Assembly (NCBI RefSeq): GCF_018919385.1
Contig: NZ_JAHLMF010000004.1
Span: 1 to 64,000, forward strand
Length of the DNA: 64,000 nucleotides
Reading direction: 5' to 3'
From: Geomonas diazotrophica
GTDB lineage: Bacteria; Desulfobacterota; Desulfuromonadia; Geobacterales; Geobacteraceae
Positions 44,629 through 56,705 of this stretch are shown in pieces. The translations under genes were made by a program, and so were the position numbers. The first letter of the stretch is position 1; the number at the start of each line of letters is the position of its first letter. A model generated the notes under the pieces. The model was not told the origin of the DNA. It saw nothing but the letters and a program-made list of their open reading frames with translations, and searched no databases.

Positions 44629-45144
44629 TCAGACGTAATACCTGGAGGTGACGCTTTCCCAGGTTCCCTGGGCCTTCAGGATCAGGTCGCAGAGCTCGCG
44701 CACCGCTCCCCAGCCGCCGCGGTTCCTGGCGACGAATTGGGCGAAGGGAAGAACCTCCTGTACGGCATCGGCGGGCGCCGCGGCGAATCCCACCCGTTTG
44801 AGCAGCGGGATGTCGATGACGTCGTCCCCCATGAAGGCGACCTGCTCGTCGGAGAGGCCGGTGGCCTCCAGCATCTGGCGGTACGGGACGAGCTTGTCCA
44901 GGGATTTCTGGTACACCTGCCCTATCCCCAGTTCCACGGCACGGTTGTAGACCACCTGCGACTCGCGTCCGGAGATGATGCCGACCTCGATGCCGGAGCG
45001 CTGCAGCATCTTGATGCCGTGACCGTCCTTCACGTTGAAGAACTTGCTCTCCACGCCGTTGGAGTCGAATATGATGCGTCCGTCGGTCAGCACGCCATCG
45101 ACGTCGAGTATCAGCAACTTGATCTTCTTCAGCTTTTCTTCCAT
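44629..45144 (-). CDS. kdsC: 3-deoxy-D-manno-octulosonate 8-phosphate phosphatase
   Basis: 171 residues, HAD subclass III without a cap. The motif I Asp pair (D14, D16) is in LLILDVDGVLTDGRI; GIISGRES is motif II; FMGDDVIDIPLLKRVG holds the Mg-binding Asp pair; NRGGWGAVRELCDLIL is the conserved KdsC C-terminal tail. It removes phosphate from Kdo-8-P to give Kdo for lipopolysaccharide (family knowledge). Last gene of the Kdo operon; the 282-bp gap before it holds a nested inverted repeat. Confidence 0.95.
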   Translation of the reverse strand: MEEKLKKIKLLILDVDGVLTDGRIIFDSNGVESKFFNVKDGHGIKMLQRSGIEVGIISGRESQVVYNRAVELGIGQVYQKSLDKLVPYRQMLEATGLSDEQVAFMGDDVIDIPLLKRVGFAAAPADAVQEVLPFAQFVARNRGGWGAVRELCDLILKAQGTWESVTSRYYV

Positions 45145-45168
45145 GAAAACCTCACTTAAGCCTCACGC

Positions 45169-45419
45169 TCACGCAAAGCCGCAAAGACGCTAAGAACTGC
45201 ACAAAAAAACAAAACAAACCTGCTCACGCAAAGACGCTAAGACGCAAAGTACGGCAAAAACATTTAACAGGGATAAAAACGGATAAAAGGGATAGACAAT
45301 AAAAATCGCGCAAAAACACTATGAGCACAAAATCTTTATATGGCTTTTATCCCTTTCATCCCCTTCATCCCTGTTGAGAGCTCTGAGGTTTGCTTTGCGA
45401 CTTTGCGGCTTTGCGTGAC
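45169..45419. repeat. Nested inverted-repeat element between kdsD and kdsC
   Basis: Outer arms: TCACGCAAAGCCGCAAAGAC (45169-45188) and its inverted form near 45400-45419 (GACTTTGCGGCTTTGCGTGA). Inner arms: TTAACAGGGAT plus GGAT iterations (45264-45295) and the inverted form ending ATCCCTGTT (45344-45375). A second CACGCAAAG/CGCTAAG block lies at 45223-45249. The inner arms match those around the GxxExxY gene at 2131-2620. Confidence 0.8.
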
Positions 45420-45426
45420 AAAGCTT

Positions 45427-46392
45427 CTATGCTATGCCCGCCTTCAAAAGGTCGTGCAGGTGCACGATGCCGACCGGAGCGACGGCGTCATCGTCGGAGA
45501 AGACGAAAAGCGAGGTGATGGAATACTGCTCCATCTGCTGCAGGGCGCGCGCGGCCAACTCGTCGCGGCGGATCCGCTTGGGGCCCTTCTTCATCAGCGC
45601 CGATGCCGGGAGGTTTATGATGTCGAGCCCTTGTCCCAGCGCCCGGCGCAGGTCGCCGTCGGTGATCACCCCGAGCAGGGCGCCGTCTTCAGAGGTGACG
45701 CCGGTGATGCCCAGCCCCTTGGAGGTGATGGTGAAGAGCGCCTCGCGCATCAGGGTTTCGGAGCCGACCAGCGGGAGCCCCTCGCCCGAGTGCATGATGT
45801 CCTCCACCTTCAAAAGGAGCCTGCGCCCCAGCGTGCCTCCGGGGTGGAACATGGCGAAGTCCTCCGCCTTGAAGCCGCGGCTCACCAGGAGCGCCACGGC
45901 GATGGCGTCGCCCATGGCCATGGTCACGGTGGTGGATGCGGTCGGGGCGAGCCCCAGGGGGCACGCCTCCTCCTTCACCGAGATGTCGAGGAAGATATCG
46001 CCGCTTTTGGCCAGGGTGGAGTTGGGGTTGCCGGCCATGGCGATCAGGGAGCCCCCCAGACGCTTGATGATCGGGAGGATGCGCACCACCTCGTCGGTTT
46101 CGCCGGAGTTGGAGATGGCGATCACGACGTCCCCCTTCATGATCATCCCCAGGTCGCCGTGAATGCCTTCCGCTGGATGCAGGAAAAAGGCGGGGGTGCC
46201 GGTGGAGGCCATGGTGGAGGCGATCTTCTGGCCGACGAGGCCGGATTTGCCCATACCGGTGACGACGACGCGCCCGGTGGTGTTCAGTATCATCTGTACG
46301 GCTTTTTCGAAGGCCTGGTCAATCGAGGCTTCGAGGTGCAAAAGCGCCTCCGCCTCGACTCTGATCACCCGCTTTGCTTCTTCTAAAATCAA
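45427..46392 (-). CDS. kdsD: Arabinose-5-phosphate isomerase (KdsD/KpsF), TTG start
   Basis: 321 residues: SIS domain with VVVTGMGKSGLVGQKIASTM and ISNSGETDEVVRILPIIK, the conserved HPGGTLGRRLL, then two CBS domains (VEDIMHSGEGLPLVG and GVITDGDLRRAL; FVFSDDDAVAPVGIVHLHDL). It converts ribulose-5-P to arabinose-5-P, the first committed step to Kdo (family knowledge). The start is placed at TTG 46392 (reading MILEEAKRVIRVEAEAL) because AAAGGAG lies six bases upstream and homologous sequence begins there. The same frame reads on upstream through the repeat element, giving about 51 spurious residues. Length then matches E. coli KdsD (328). Confidence 0.9.
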   Translation of the reverse strand: MILEEAKRVIRVEAEALLHLEASIDQAFEKAVQMILNTTGRVVVTGMGKSGLVGQKIASTMASTGTPAFFLHPAEGIHGDLGMIMKGDVVIAISNSGETDEVVRILPIIKRLGGSLIAMAGNPNSTLAKSGDIFLDISVKEEACPLGLAPTASTTVTMAMGDAIAVALLVSRGFKAEDFAMFHPGGTLGRRLLLKVEDIMHSGEGLPLVGSETLMREALFTITSKGLGITGVTSEDGALLGVITDGDLRRALGQGLDIINLPASALMKKGPKRIRRDELAARALQQMEQYSITSLFVFSDDDAVAPVGIVHLHDLLKAGIA

Positions 46393-46433
46393 GTTCAACT
46401 CCTTTAAAAAGGGGCACGCCCGTTCGCTTCGCT

Positions 46434-46660
46434 CACTCAAGACGCAAAGTCGCAAAGTAAAGCAAAACCAAAAGCAAACATCATTTAAACAGGGATGAAA
46501 GGGATAAAGGGGATACAACCTAAAAGACTTTGGGGTTAAAACCAAACCTTTGGTCTTGTCCTCTTCTTTGCGTCTTGGCGTTAAGTTCGCTTTTCCGCGG
46601 TTATCTTCTTTATCCTTGCTTACCCGGCCTTGTCTTTGCGTCTTCGCGGCTTTGCGTGAG
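46434..46660. repeat. Inverted-repeat element between kdsA and kdsD
   Basis: Left side GACGCAAAGTCGCAAAG (46441-46457) and AACAGGGATGAAAGGGATAA (46488-46507). Right side carries CTTTGCGTCTT twice and ends with CGCGGCTTTGCGTGAG (46645-46660). The right AACAGGGAT arm is degraded to TTATCTTCTTTATCC, so this copy appears decayed. Confidence 0.7.
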
Positions 46661-46666
46661 TTGCCT

Positions 46667-47494
46667 TTACGCTTGTTTCACGATTGCGTCGATGGCCTTC
46701 AGTTTCTTCAGAAGTGCCGGCAGGTCGTCCAGGCGCACCGAGTTAGGTCCGTCGCAAAGGGCACGCTCGGGCTCCTCATGCACTTCCATGAAGACGCCGT
46801 CCACACCGGCGGCAACCGCCGCACGGGAAAGGAACTCGACGTACTCGCGCTGCCCGCCGGACGAGGTCCCCTCGCCTCCCGGGAGCTGGACGCTGTGGGT
46901 GGCGTCGAAGATGACCGGGAAACCCGTGGAGCGCATGATGGGGAAGCTGCGCATGTCCACGACCAGGTTGTTGTAGCCGAAGCTCGCGCCGCGCTCGGTG
47001 AGAATGATGTTCTCGTTCTCGCAGGCGCGGATCTTCCCGACCACGTTCTTCATGTCCCAGGGGGCCAGGAACTGCCCCTTCTTCACGTTGACGACCTTGC
47101 CGGTCCTGGCAGCGGCGACCAGGAGGTCGGTCTGGCGGCAGAGAAAGGCGGGAATCTGCAGCACGTCCAAAACGTCCGCTGCCGGCTCCACCTGTTCGAT
47201 GGAATGGATGTCGGAAAGAACCGGAACACCCAGCGATTCCTTCACCTTGGCCAGGATCCTGAGTCCCTCTTCCATCCCGGGGCCGCGAAAGGCGGTGACC
47301 GAGGTGCGGTTCGCCTTGTCGTAGGAGGCCTTGAAGATCAGCGGAATGCCGACGCCGTTGCAGATGCTCATCAGGCGTTCAGCGTGACGCAGCGTCGCCG
47401 CTTCGTTCTCTATCACGCACGGCCCCGCAACCAGCACGAGCGGCCTGTTCCCGCCAATCTTTATGTTTCCTACCGAGATCTCGCGAATCATCAT
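46667..47494 (-). CDS. kdsA: 3-deoxy-8-phosphooctulonate synthase
   Basis: 275 residues. [77 protein letters not shown] and [12 protein letters not shown] are invariant KdsA motifs. It condenses phosphoenolpyruvate with arabinose-5-P to Kdo-8-P (family knowledge). [10 protein letters not shown] has Asn replaced by other residues only outside the metal-binding Cys question; I did not assign the metal-dependent or independent class. Two consecutive ATGs start the gene; AGGAG fits either. Flanked on both sides by repeat elements. Confidence 0.95.
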   Translation of the reverse strand: MMIREISVGNIKIGGNRPLVLVAGPCVIENEAATLRHAERLMSICNGVGIPLIFKASYDKANRTSVTAFRGPGMEEGLRILAKVKESLGVPVLSDIHSIEQVEPAADVLDVLQIPAFLCRQTDLLVAAARTGKVVNVKKGQFLAPWDMKNVVGKIRACENENIILTERGASFGYNNLVVDMRSFPIMRSTGFPVIFDATHSVQLPGGEGTSSGGQREYVEFLSRAAVAAGVDGVFMEVHEEPERALCDGPNSVRLDDLPALLKKLKAIDAIVKQA

Positions 47495-47512
47495 CTTTCT
47501 CCTATTTGCGTC

Positions 47513-47712
47513 TCACGCTCGTTCGCTTTCACTCACTAAAGCCGCAAAGACGCAAAGTGAAGCAAAGCAAACCGTTTAACAGGGATCAAAGGGACAGGAT
47601 AAAACGAAAAAGGATTTTGGGTCAAACCAATAATCGCTTTCCCGCTTTATCCCTTTTATCCCCTTAATCCCTGTTCAGTGGTTTGTTCTGCGTCTTTGCG
47701 TCTTTGCGTGAG
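47513..47712. repeat. Nested inverted-repeat element between pyrG and kdsA
   Basis: Outer arms: GCCGCAAAGACGCAAAG (47541-47557) and CGTCTTTGCGTCTTTGCGTG (47691-47710). Inner arms: TTTAACAGGGATCAAAGGGA (47575-47594) and TTTATCCCTTTTATCCCCTT with CCCTGTT (47646-47674). Gene-less; same family as 45169-45419. Confidence 0.8.
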
Positions 47713-47720
47713 GCGGTTTG

Positions 47721-49337
<1,617 letters not shown>

Positions 49338-49416
49338 TTAACTAGATCAAGACAAAGATATAGATAGAAGTACCGCCTCTGATCTCATCCTCGCCTTGAA
49401 TCTCTATCTCATTCTT

Positions 49417-49439
49417 AATCTCAATCTCAATCTCAATCT
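49417..49439. repeat. AATCTC hexamer tandem repeat
   Basis: Almost four perfect AATCTC units, with degenerate related sequence back to about 49399 (TCTCTATCTCATTCTTAATC). It lies in the 122-bp gap between kdsB and pyrG. Confidence 0.75.
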
Positions 49440-49444
49440 GCTTT

Positions 49445-50200
49445 TTAGCCTTTCAACTTGGCCAGGACCTTCTCCAGGTCGGCCGGGGTGTCCACGCCGA
49501 TCGATTCGCACTCGGTCTCGACGATCTTGATGCGGTAGCCGTTCTCAAGAACCCGCAACTGCTCGAGCTTCTCGACCATCTCGAGGTAGCTGGGCGGAAG
49601 CGCCGCGAAGACCGGCAGGAACTCCCTGCGGTACACGTAGAGTCCCACGTGCTTGTAACATAAAAGCTTGCCGCAGCAGAAGGCATCGTCCTTCAGATCG
49701 TTCCACTTGTCGCGGAAAAACGGCAGCGGCGAACGGGAGAAATAGAGTACGTTCCCCTTCGGGTCGGCCACCACCTTCACCACGTTGGGTGACAGGAAGT
49801 CGTGCAACGTCTTGATGCGGCATTTAAGGGTCGCCATGGGGATCGAGGGATCCTCGAGCATCGGTGCGATCGCCTGGTCGATCATGGCCGGGTCGATGAG
49901 CGGCTCGTCCCCCTGCACGTTGACGATGATGTCGGCGTCGAGCCTCCCCGCCACCTCGGCCAGCCGGTCGGTCCCGGTCTCGTGTTCCACCGAGGTCATC
50001 TCCACCCGCCCGCCGAAGGCGCGCACCGCGGCGGCGATCCGCTCGTCGTCGGTCGCCACGATCACCTCGGAAACGAGGGTGGCCTTCGAAGCACGCTCAT
50101 ACACATGCTGCACCATGGGTTTCCCCATGATGTCCGCCAATGCCTTAGCCTCAAAACGCGTGGAAGCATACCTGGCGGGAATTACCGCGGTTATTTTCAT
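49445..50200 (-). CDS. kdsB: CMP-Kdo synthetase (3-deoxy-manno-octulosonate cytidylyltransferase)
   Basis: 251 residues. [20 protein letters not shown] start, [48 protein letters not shown] and [11 protein letters not shown] are canonical KdsB features. It activates Kdo with CTP for transfer to lipid A (family knowledge). [14 protein letters not shown] has Glu where many homologues have Pro (STRLPGK), which is still within family variation. The ATG at 50200 is used; an upstream in-frame extension of eight residues is not conserved. First gene of the Kdo operon. Confidence 0.95.
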   Translation of the reverse strand: MKITAVIPARYASTRFEAKALADIMGKPMVQHVYERASKATLVSEVIVATDDERIAAAVRAFGGRVEMTSVEHETGTDRLAEVAGRLDADIIVNVQGDEPLIDPAMIDQAIAPMLEDPSIPMATLKCRIKTLHDFLSPNVVKVVADPKGNVLYFSRSPLPFFRDKWNDLKDDAFCCGKLLCYKHVGLYVYRREFLPVFAALPPSYLEMVEKLEQLRVLENGYRIKIVETECESIGVDTPADLEKVLAKLKG

Positions 50201-50357
50201 TTGGCGTCTCAGTACGACCCGCACCGGCCGAGCCGGCGTCGTGTCCTGGTTGCGGTTGTGGTTTGGTGATTTTTATGGCTGGCTTTTGCTGCGATTTTAG
50301 CCGGTGGAGCGCAGCCTGAACCTCTGGCTCCGTCCCTTGTCTGGCGGGACGAAACAA

Positions 50358-50385
50358 GTTACATCAAAAGAAAGGTTCGTGTCAA
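50358..50385 (-). promoter_or_regulatory. Candidate sigma-70 promoter for the Kdo operon
   Basis: Minus strand: TTGACA (50385-50380), 16-bp spacer, TGTAAC (50363-50358). It lies just downstream of the EAL-HDOD stop and about 150 bases upstream of kdsB. The -35 is perfect, the -10 weak. Confidence 0.4.
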
Positions 50386-50394
50386 GGAGTGAAA

Positions 50395-51630
50395 TTAGAG
50401 GGATGCGCTCAGCTTGTCGGCCCACGAGAAGGTCTCCAGCTGGGCGGAGAGGAGTTGATCAAGCTCCAGTTCGCAGACATCCAACTGCTCGCTTACGGCC
50501 GGGAAGTCTGTCTGTTCCAGCAGCTCGGCCAGCACCAGCAGTGACCCCAGCTCCCCCTCGTGGTGCAGCAGCGCGCTCTTCACGTTCTCCACGAGGTTCA
50601 GCTTGCCGACCAGCTCGGCCATGGCATCCTCGAACAGCACGTCGATGAGCGAGAGTATGCCTACCATGAACCCCTGGTCGGCGAGCTCGCCGGCGCCGCG
50701 GCCGCGCGAGGCCAGGATGAGGAGTTCCATCAACTTGCCGCGCGTGGCCGCCATCTCCAGCAGCGGGCTTTGCACCCCGTTCTGGTCGTTGCAGGCGTAC
50801 AGCGCGAGGGTGATCCAGCGCTTTAGCTGCTCGAGCCCGAGGACCGTCAGGGCGTGGCGCAGCGTCTTGATCCGTACCCGGAGCCCCATGGCAACGGAGT
50901 TCACCAGGCGCAGCAGGTTGTAGGTGAGCCCCGGGTTCTGCTTGAAGGTCTCCTCGATATCGGCCCAGTCGGCGTCGGACATCACCTGCTTCATGAGCTG
51001 CATCATGGTGATCTTGCCGATATCGATCTTGTTCTGCCTGAGCACCACCGGACGGGCGAAGTAGTATCCCTGGAACAGGTCGAAGCCGAGCTGCGAGCAG
51101 TATTTGTAGTGCTCCGCGTTCTCGACCTTCTCGGCCAAAAGTGTGAGCGGCCACTTCCTGAGGTTTTCCACCATTTCAGGAAGGGCGTGGGCAGGCGTCT
51201 CCAGCACGTCCACCTTGACGATGTCGACCAGGCGGTAGATGTCATGGAAGGCGGGGGAGTAGACGTGGTCGTCCAGGGCGAGGCTGAAGCCCAGGGCCTT
51301 GAGGGAGCGGCAGCGGTCGAAAACCTCCTGGTCGGCGACGATGCTTTCCAGCAGCTCGATCACCACGCGGTTCTTGGGCAGGAGCTCGACGGCGTCGCTC
51401 ATCAGCACTTCGCGGGTCACGTTGAAAAACCCCTTGTGCCGGCCAAGGACGTCCTGGATGCCGAACTGGGCGAGGGCGTTGACGATGACGCTGGCGCTGG
51501 CCGCCTGCACGTCGAGGATGTTCGCCGAGAGCAGGCTCTCCGGCGAGCGGAACAGGAGCTCGAACCCCATGATCTGCTGGGTCCGGTCCAGTATGGGCTG
51601 GCGCCCCAGAAAGAACTTTTCCTCAAGCAT
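50395..51630 (-). CDS. EAL-HDOD signalling protein (YuxH-type)
   Basis: 411 residues. Residues about 1-205 are an EAL-like domain starting FLGRQPILDRTQQIMGFELL, with FNVTREVL, VIELLES and ALDDHV. The signature ExL reads ELL within GFELLFR, and several metal-binding positions look altered, so c-di-GMP hydrolysis is doubtful. Residues about 205-400 are an HDOD domain (MMQLMKQVMSDADWADIEET, LTYNLLRLVNSVAMGLRVRI, LRHALTVLGLEQLKRWITLA). Such proteins act in signalling, often with c-di-GMP or chemotaxis (family knowledge). It is the last gene of the che cluster, 159 bp after cheB, with a heptamer repeat in the gap. Confidence 0.85.
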   Translation of the reverse strand: MLEEKFFLGRQPILDRTQQIMGFELLFRSPESLLSANILDVQAASASVIVNALAQFGIQDVLGRHKGFFNVTREVLMSDAVELLPKNRVVIELLESIVADQEVFDRCRSLKALGFSLALDDHVYSPAFHDIYRLVDIVKVDVLETPAHALPEMVENLRKWPLTLLAEKVENAEHYKYCSQLGFDLFQGYYFARPVVLRQNKIDIGKITMMQLMKQVMSDADWADIEETFKQNPGLTYNLLRLVNSVAMGLRVRIKTLRHALTVLGLEQLKRWITLALYACNDQNGVQSPLLEMAATRGKLMELLILASRGRGAGELADQGFMVGILSLIDVLFEDAMAELVGKLNLVENVKSALLHHEGELGSLLVLAELLEQTDFPAVSEQLDVCELELDQLLSAQLETFSWADKLSASL

Positions 51631-51648
51631 GGCAAACCCCTAGAACCC

Positions 51649-51690
51649 GTTCTACGTTCTACGTTCTACGTTCTACGTTCTACGTTCTAC
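51649..51690. repeat. GTTCTAC heptamer, six perfect tandem copies
   Basis: Six uninterrupted copies of GTTCTAC, continuing with GT. On the transcribed strand it reads GTAGAAC repeats in the gap between cheB and the EAL-HDOD gene, starting about 20 bases from the ATG. A related AGAACGTAAAACG lies near 51765-51780. Confidence 0.9.
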
Positions 51691-51789
51691 GTGATACCTC
51701 TTGCCGATCAAGTTTCTCGGTCGATAGCGCCGTGCCCTGCCTGCTGCCTCTAACATAGAACCCAGAACGTAAAACGGCCGTTAGCAGCG

Positions 51790-53350
<1,561 letters not shown>

Positions 53351-53351
<1 letters not shown>

Positions 53352-54229
53352 CACCTCGGCCTTCGGTACACCGTCGGGTAGACGCTTGCCAACGGTACGT
53401 CGAGGCCGCTCAAAGTCTCCGAGTGCCCCATAAAGATGTAGGCGCCGGGCTTCATGTGGCGGTGGAAACGCTGCAGCAGCCTCTCCTGGGTGGGGCGGTC
53501 GAAATAGATGATGACGTTGCGGCAGAAGATGATGTCCAGCTGCTCGCGCATGCCGAAGTCTTCGTCCATGAAGTTGAGGCGGCGAAAGCGCACCTTCTCG
53601 CGCAGTTCCGGGACGATGCGCACCATGCCGCTGGAGCGGTCCTTGCTGCGCAAGAGGTACTTTTTCTTTAGTTCCATCGCTACCGGCTCGACCTGGCTCT
53701 CGGTGTAGATCGCCGTCCTGGCCTTTTCCAGCACGCGCGTGGAGATGTCGGTGGCAAGGATCCTAAAGTCGAACCCCGGATTGCGCAGGGCGTATTCGGA
53801 GAGGACCATGCAAAGGGTATAGGGCTCCTCGCCGGAGGAGCATCCGGCGCTCCAGATGGAAAGGGTCGCGCCGGGATGCCTCTTCACCCAATCGGGGAGC
53901 ACCGTCTGGGTCAGGTAATTGAAATGGTCCGGTTCGCGGAAGAAGTCGGTCTTGTTGGTCGTGACCATGTCCAGCATCTGCACCAGCTCTTTCTCCATCC
54001 CCTCTGCGGAGAAGAGAAAATCGCAGTAGTCGGTGAAGCTGTGCATTCCGAGACCGCGCAGCCTCTTTTGAAGACGCGCCTCCAGCATGGTTTTCTTCAC
54101 CTCCGGCATCTTGATGCCGCAGGTATCGTAGATAAACCGGCTCAGCCTGCCGAAGTCGCGCGCCGACAGGGTTGCGGTGTGTTCAACGACACATGGCTCT
54201 TCCATGATAACGGACCTCGCTGCATGCAT
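53351..54229 (-). CDS. cheR: Chemotaxis protein methyltransferase
   Basis: About 292 residues. N-terminal helical domain (FGRLSRFIYDTCGI to MLDMVTTNKTDFFREPDHF), then the SAM-binding domain with SIWSAGCSSGEEPYTLCMVL, LATDISTRVLEKA and DIIFCRNVIIYFD. It methylates receptor glutamates (family knowledge). The start is uncertain: ATG at 54229 is used (ribosome site GGAGG ten bases upstream); a TTG at 54256 overlapping the cheA stop and an ATG at 54205 are alternatives. Confidence 0.92.
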
Positions 54230-54252
54230 AGACGCTGCCCCTCCCCCACTTG

Positions 54253-56343
54253 TCAATTCTGTTCCGTCTCGACGGCCTGCACCAGCTGCGGGATATCCAG
54301 GATCAGCGCGACGGAGCCGTCCCCGAGGATGGTGGCGCCCGAGATCCCCTCGGTATCCTTGTAGGCGCGCCCGAGCGACTTGATCACGGTCTGGTGCTCG
54401 CCGATGACGTGGTCCACCACGAAGCCGACCCGCGTTCCGTTGACCTGGGTGATCACGATCTGTTCGATCTCCGGCGGCGGACCGGTGATGCGGAAGTGCT
54501 CCCTAAGCGGTATGTAGGGAACCAGGTGCTCGCGCACGTGGGCCAGGTTCCTGCCGTGCGAGCGCGCCACGTCCTCGCGGGTCAGCTCGACGCACTCGTC
54601 GACCAGGGCCAGAGGCATCATGAAGGAGTCGTTGCCGATCTTCACCAGCAGGCTCTCGATGATGGCCAGGGTGAGCGGGATCTTCACCGTGATGCAGGTC
54701 CCCTGGCCGCGCACGCTGGTGATGTCGATGCTGCCGCGCAGGGACTCGATGGCCCGCTTCACCACGTCCATGCCGACGCCGCGTCCCGAGATGGAGGAAA
54801 CGGTCTTGGCCGTGGAGAAGCCGGGGGCGAAGATGAGGCCGAAGAGCTCCTTCTCCGAGAGCTCGGCACTCGCAGAGATGATGCCACGCTCGATCCCCTT
54901 GGTGCGGATCGCCTCCTTGTCCAGACCCGCCCCGTCGTCGGCTATGGTGATGAGGACGCTGTCGCCGGAGTGGACCGCCGCGAGGCGCACGGTGCCGCGC
55001 GCCGGTTTCCCGGCCGCCTCGCGCAGCTCGGGAAGCTCGATACCGTGGTCGATGCTGTTCCTGATCAGGTGCACCAGCGGGTCGTTCAACTTCTCGATCA
55101 CCGTCTTGTCCAGCTCGGTCTCCTCCCCTTCCGTGGTCATCTCGATCTGCTTGCCCAGTTCTGCGGAGAGGTCGCGCACCAGGCGCTTGAACTTGCTGAA
55201 GGTGCTGCCGATGGGAAGCATGCGGATGTTGAGGGCGCTGTCGCGCAACTCGGCGGTCAGGCGCTCGACCTCTTCGGCGATCGCCATGAGCTCCGCGTCG
55301 TCGCGCTGGGCAGCGGTCTGGGACAGGCGCGCCTGCACCGTCACCATCTCGCCCACCAGGTTCACCAGGAGGTCGAGCCGCTCGGCCGGGACCCGGATGC
55401 TCGATGAGGCGTCCGCCGCCTGTTTCTCCTGGCGCACCTCCTTCACATGCTTTTGTTCCGCCAGGGCCGCCTGCACCCTCCCTTCGGGGAGGATCCCCTC
55501 GGAGATGGCGAGCTCGCCGAACCTGCGCTGCCGGGAAAGCACGGCCTTCATCTCGTCCGCGGTGATGTCCCCGCGCTCCAGGAGGATCTCGCCCAGTTTC
55601 TTGTAATCCTGCTGCTCGTCGTAGCGGTTGTGCTCCGCCACCACCTCGATCTTCAGCTCGCAGTCGTCCTCGACGAAGATGAAGATGTCGCGCACCGCGT
55701 TCTCGCCCTGGTCGGTGGTGAGGATCACTTCCCAGTAGACGTAGCACCCTTCCGGGTTCATCTCCTCCAGCGGCGGGAAGCCGTCGGTCTGTGCAACCAA
55801 GGTGCAGGTCCCGAGCTCCTTCATCTCGGCCAGGAGGTTCAAGGGGTTGGTGCCGGTGACGAAGATGTCCCGGGGCGGCACGAAGCGGATCCGGTAGGTG
55901 ACGGGGTCTTTGCGCTGGGTCTCCGCCTTCTCCTGCCGCTCGGGGGTCCCCCCGTCGGCAGCGACGAAGCCGGCCAGCTCGCGCAGCCCCACGATGATCT
56001 CGGCGCTTGCCTGCAGGTCGGTTTCGGCGCCGCTGTCGGCGGCATCGAGCATGGCCCGGATCTGGTCCCGGGCGGCCAGGGTCAGGTTCACCAGTCGGCC
56101 GGTGACGTTGAGCTTGCCGTTGCGCACCATGTCGAAAACGGTTTCCACCTCGTGGGTGAAGCTCGCGATGTCGTCGAAGCCGAACATGGAGCCGGACCCC
56201 TTGATGGTGTGCATGGCACGGAACACCCTGCCGATCAGGTCCTGGTCATCGGGGCGCTCCTCAAGCTCCAGAAGCGAAGACTCCAGTTCAGCCAGGAGCT
56301 CGTATGCCTCTTCCTTGAATGCCTGCCGATGCAGATCGATCAT
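54253..56343 (-). CDS. cheA: Chemotaxis histidine kinase CheA
   Basis: 696 residues. HPt domain with H45 in AMHTIKGSGSMFGF. A middle region (about 125-235) starts YRIRFVPPRDIF. Another short domain (about 250-300) contains GEILLERGDITADEMKAVL and RFGELAISEGILPEGRV, resembling the N-terminal fold of GspE-type ATPases. Next are the dimerisation helices (about 310-385), the HATPase (NDPLVHLIRNSIDHGIE, DDGAGLD, GRGVGMDVVK) and a C-terminal CheW-like domain. It phosphorylates CheY and CheB (family knowledge). The ATG at 56343 overlaps the cheY stop (ATGA). The extra GspE-N-like domain is unlike the classic P2 domain of E. coli CheA. Confidence 0.94.
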   Translation of the reverse strand: MIDLHRQAFKEEAYELLAELESSLLELEERPDDQDLIGRVFRAMHTIKGSGSMFGFDDIASFTHEVETVFDMVRNGKLNVTGRLVNLTLAARDQIRAMLDAADSGAETDLQASAEIIVGLRELAGFVAADGGTPERQEKAETQRKDPVTYRIRFVPPRDIFVTGTNPLNLLAEMKELGTCTLVAQTDGFPPLEEMNPEGCYVYWEVILTTDQGENAVRDIFIFVEDDCELKIEVVAEHNRYDEQQDYKKLGEILLERGDITADEMKAVLSRQRRFGELAISEGILPEGRVQAALAEQKHVKEVRQEKQAADASSSIRVPAERLDLLVNLVGEMVTVQARLSQTAAQRDDAELMAIAEEVERLTAELRDSALNIRMLPIGSTFSKFKRLVRDLSAELGKQIEMTTEGEETELDKTVIEKLNDPLVHLIRNSIDHGIELPELREAAGKPARGTVRLAAVHSGDSVLITIADDGAGLDKEAIRTKGIERGIISASAELSEKELFGLIFAPGFSTAKTVSSISGRGVGMDVVKRAIESLRGSIDITSVRGQGTCITVKIPLTLAIIESLLVKIGNDSFMMPLALVDECVELTREDVARSHGRNLAHVREHLVPYIPLREHFRITGPPPEIEQIVITQVNGTRVGFVVDHVIGEHQTVIKSLGRAYKDTEGISGATILGDGSVALILDIPQLVQAVETEQN

Positions 56344-56705
56344 CCCAGCACCTTCTTCACAACCGCCATCAGTTGTTCGGGTTTGAACGGCTTGACGATC
56401 CAACCGGTGGCGCCGGCCGCCTTTCCTTCCTGCTTCTTGGAGTCCTGGGATTCCGTGGTCAGCATCACGATGGGTATGAACTTGCAGCTGGCCAAGGACC
56501 TCGCCCCCTTGATCAGCCCGATGCCATCGAGGTTGGGCATGTTAAGGTCGGTGATCAGCATGTCCACCTTGGTGGTGGCCAGCTTCTGCAGCGCATCCTT
56601 GCCGTCCACGGCCTCCACCACGTCGTAGCCACCCTGCTTAAGGGTGAAGGTCACCATCTGCCGTACGCTGGCAGAATCATCCGCTGTCATTATCACTTTG
56701 GCCAT
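56340..56705 (-). CDS. cheY: Single-domain response regulator CheY
   Basis: 121 residues, just a receiver domain. Acidic pair D9-D10 (TADDS), phospho-acceptor D53 (LITDLNMPNLDG), T in MLTTES and K in IVKPFKPEQL are complete. It carries the CheA signal to the flagellar motor or another output (family knowledge). The ATG at 56705 shares a base with the STAS stop (TAATG) and the gene overlaps cheA, indicating tight co-translation. Confidence 0.94.
   Translation of the reverse strand: MAKVIMTADDSASVRQMVTFTLKQGGYDVVEAVDGKDALQKLATTKVDMLITDLNMPNLDGIGLIKGARSLASCKFIPIVMLTTESQDSKKQEGKAAGATGWIVKPFKPEQLMAVVKKVLG

Noticed and set aside
46393-46545. N-terminal extension of kdsD and the similar extension of the Cys-rich gene (60262-60423)
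   Set aside because: Both are repeat elements read in frame (YPLYPF-like peptides), without homology.
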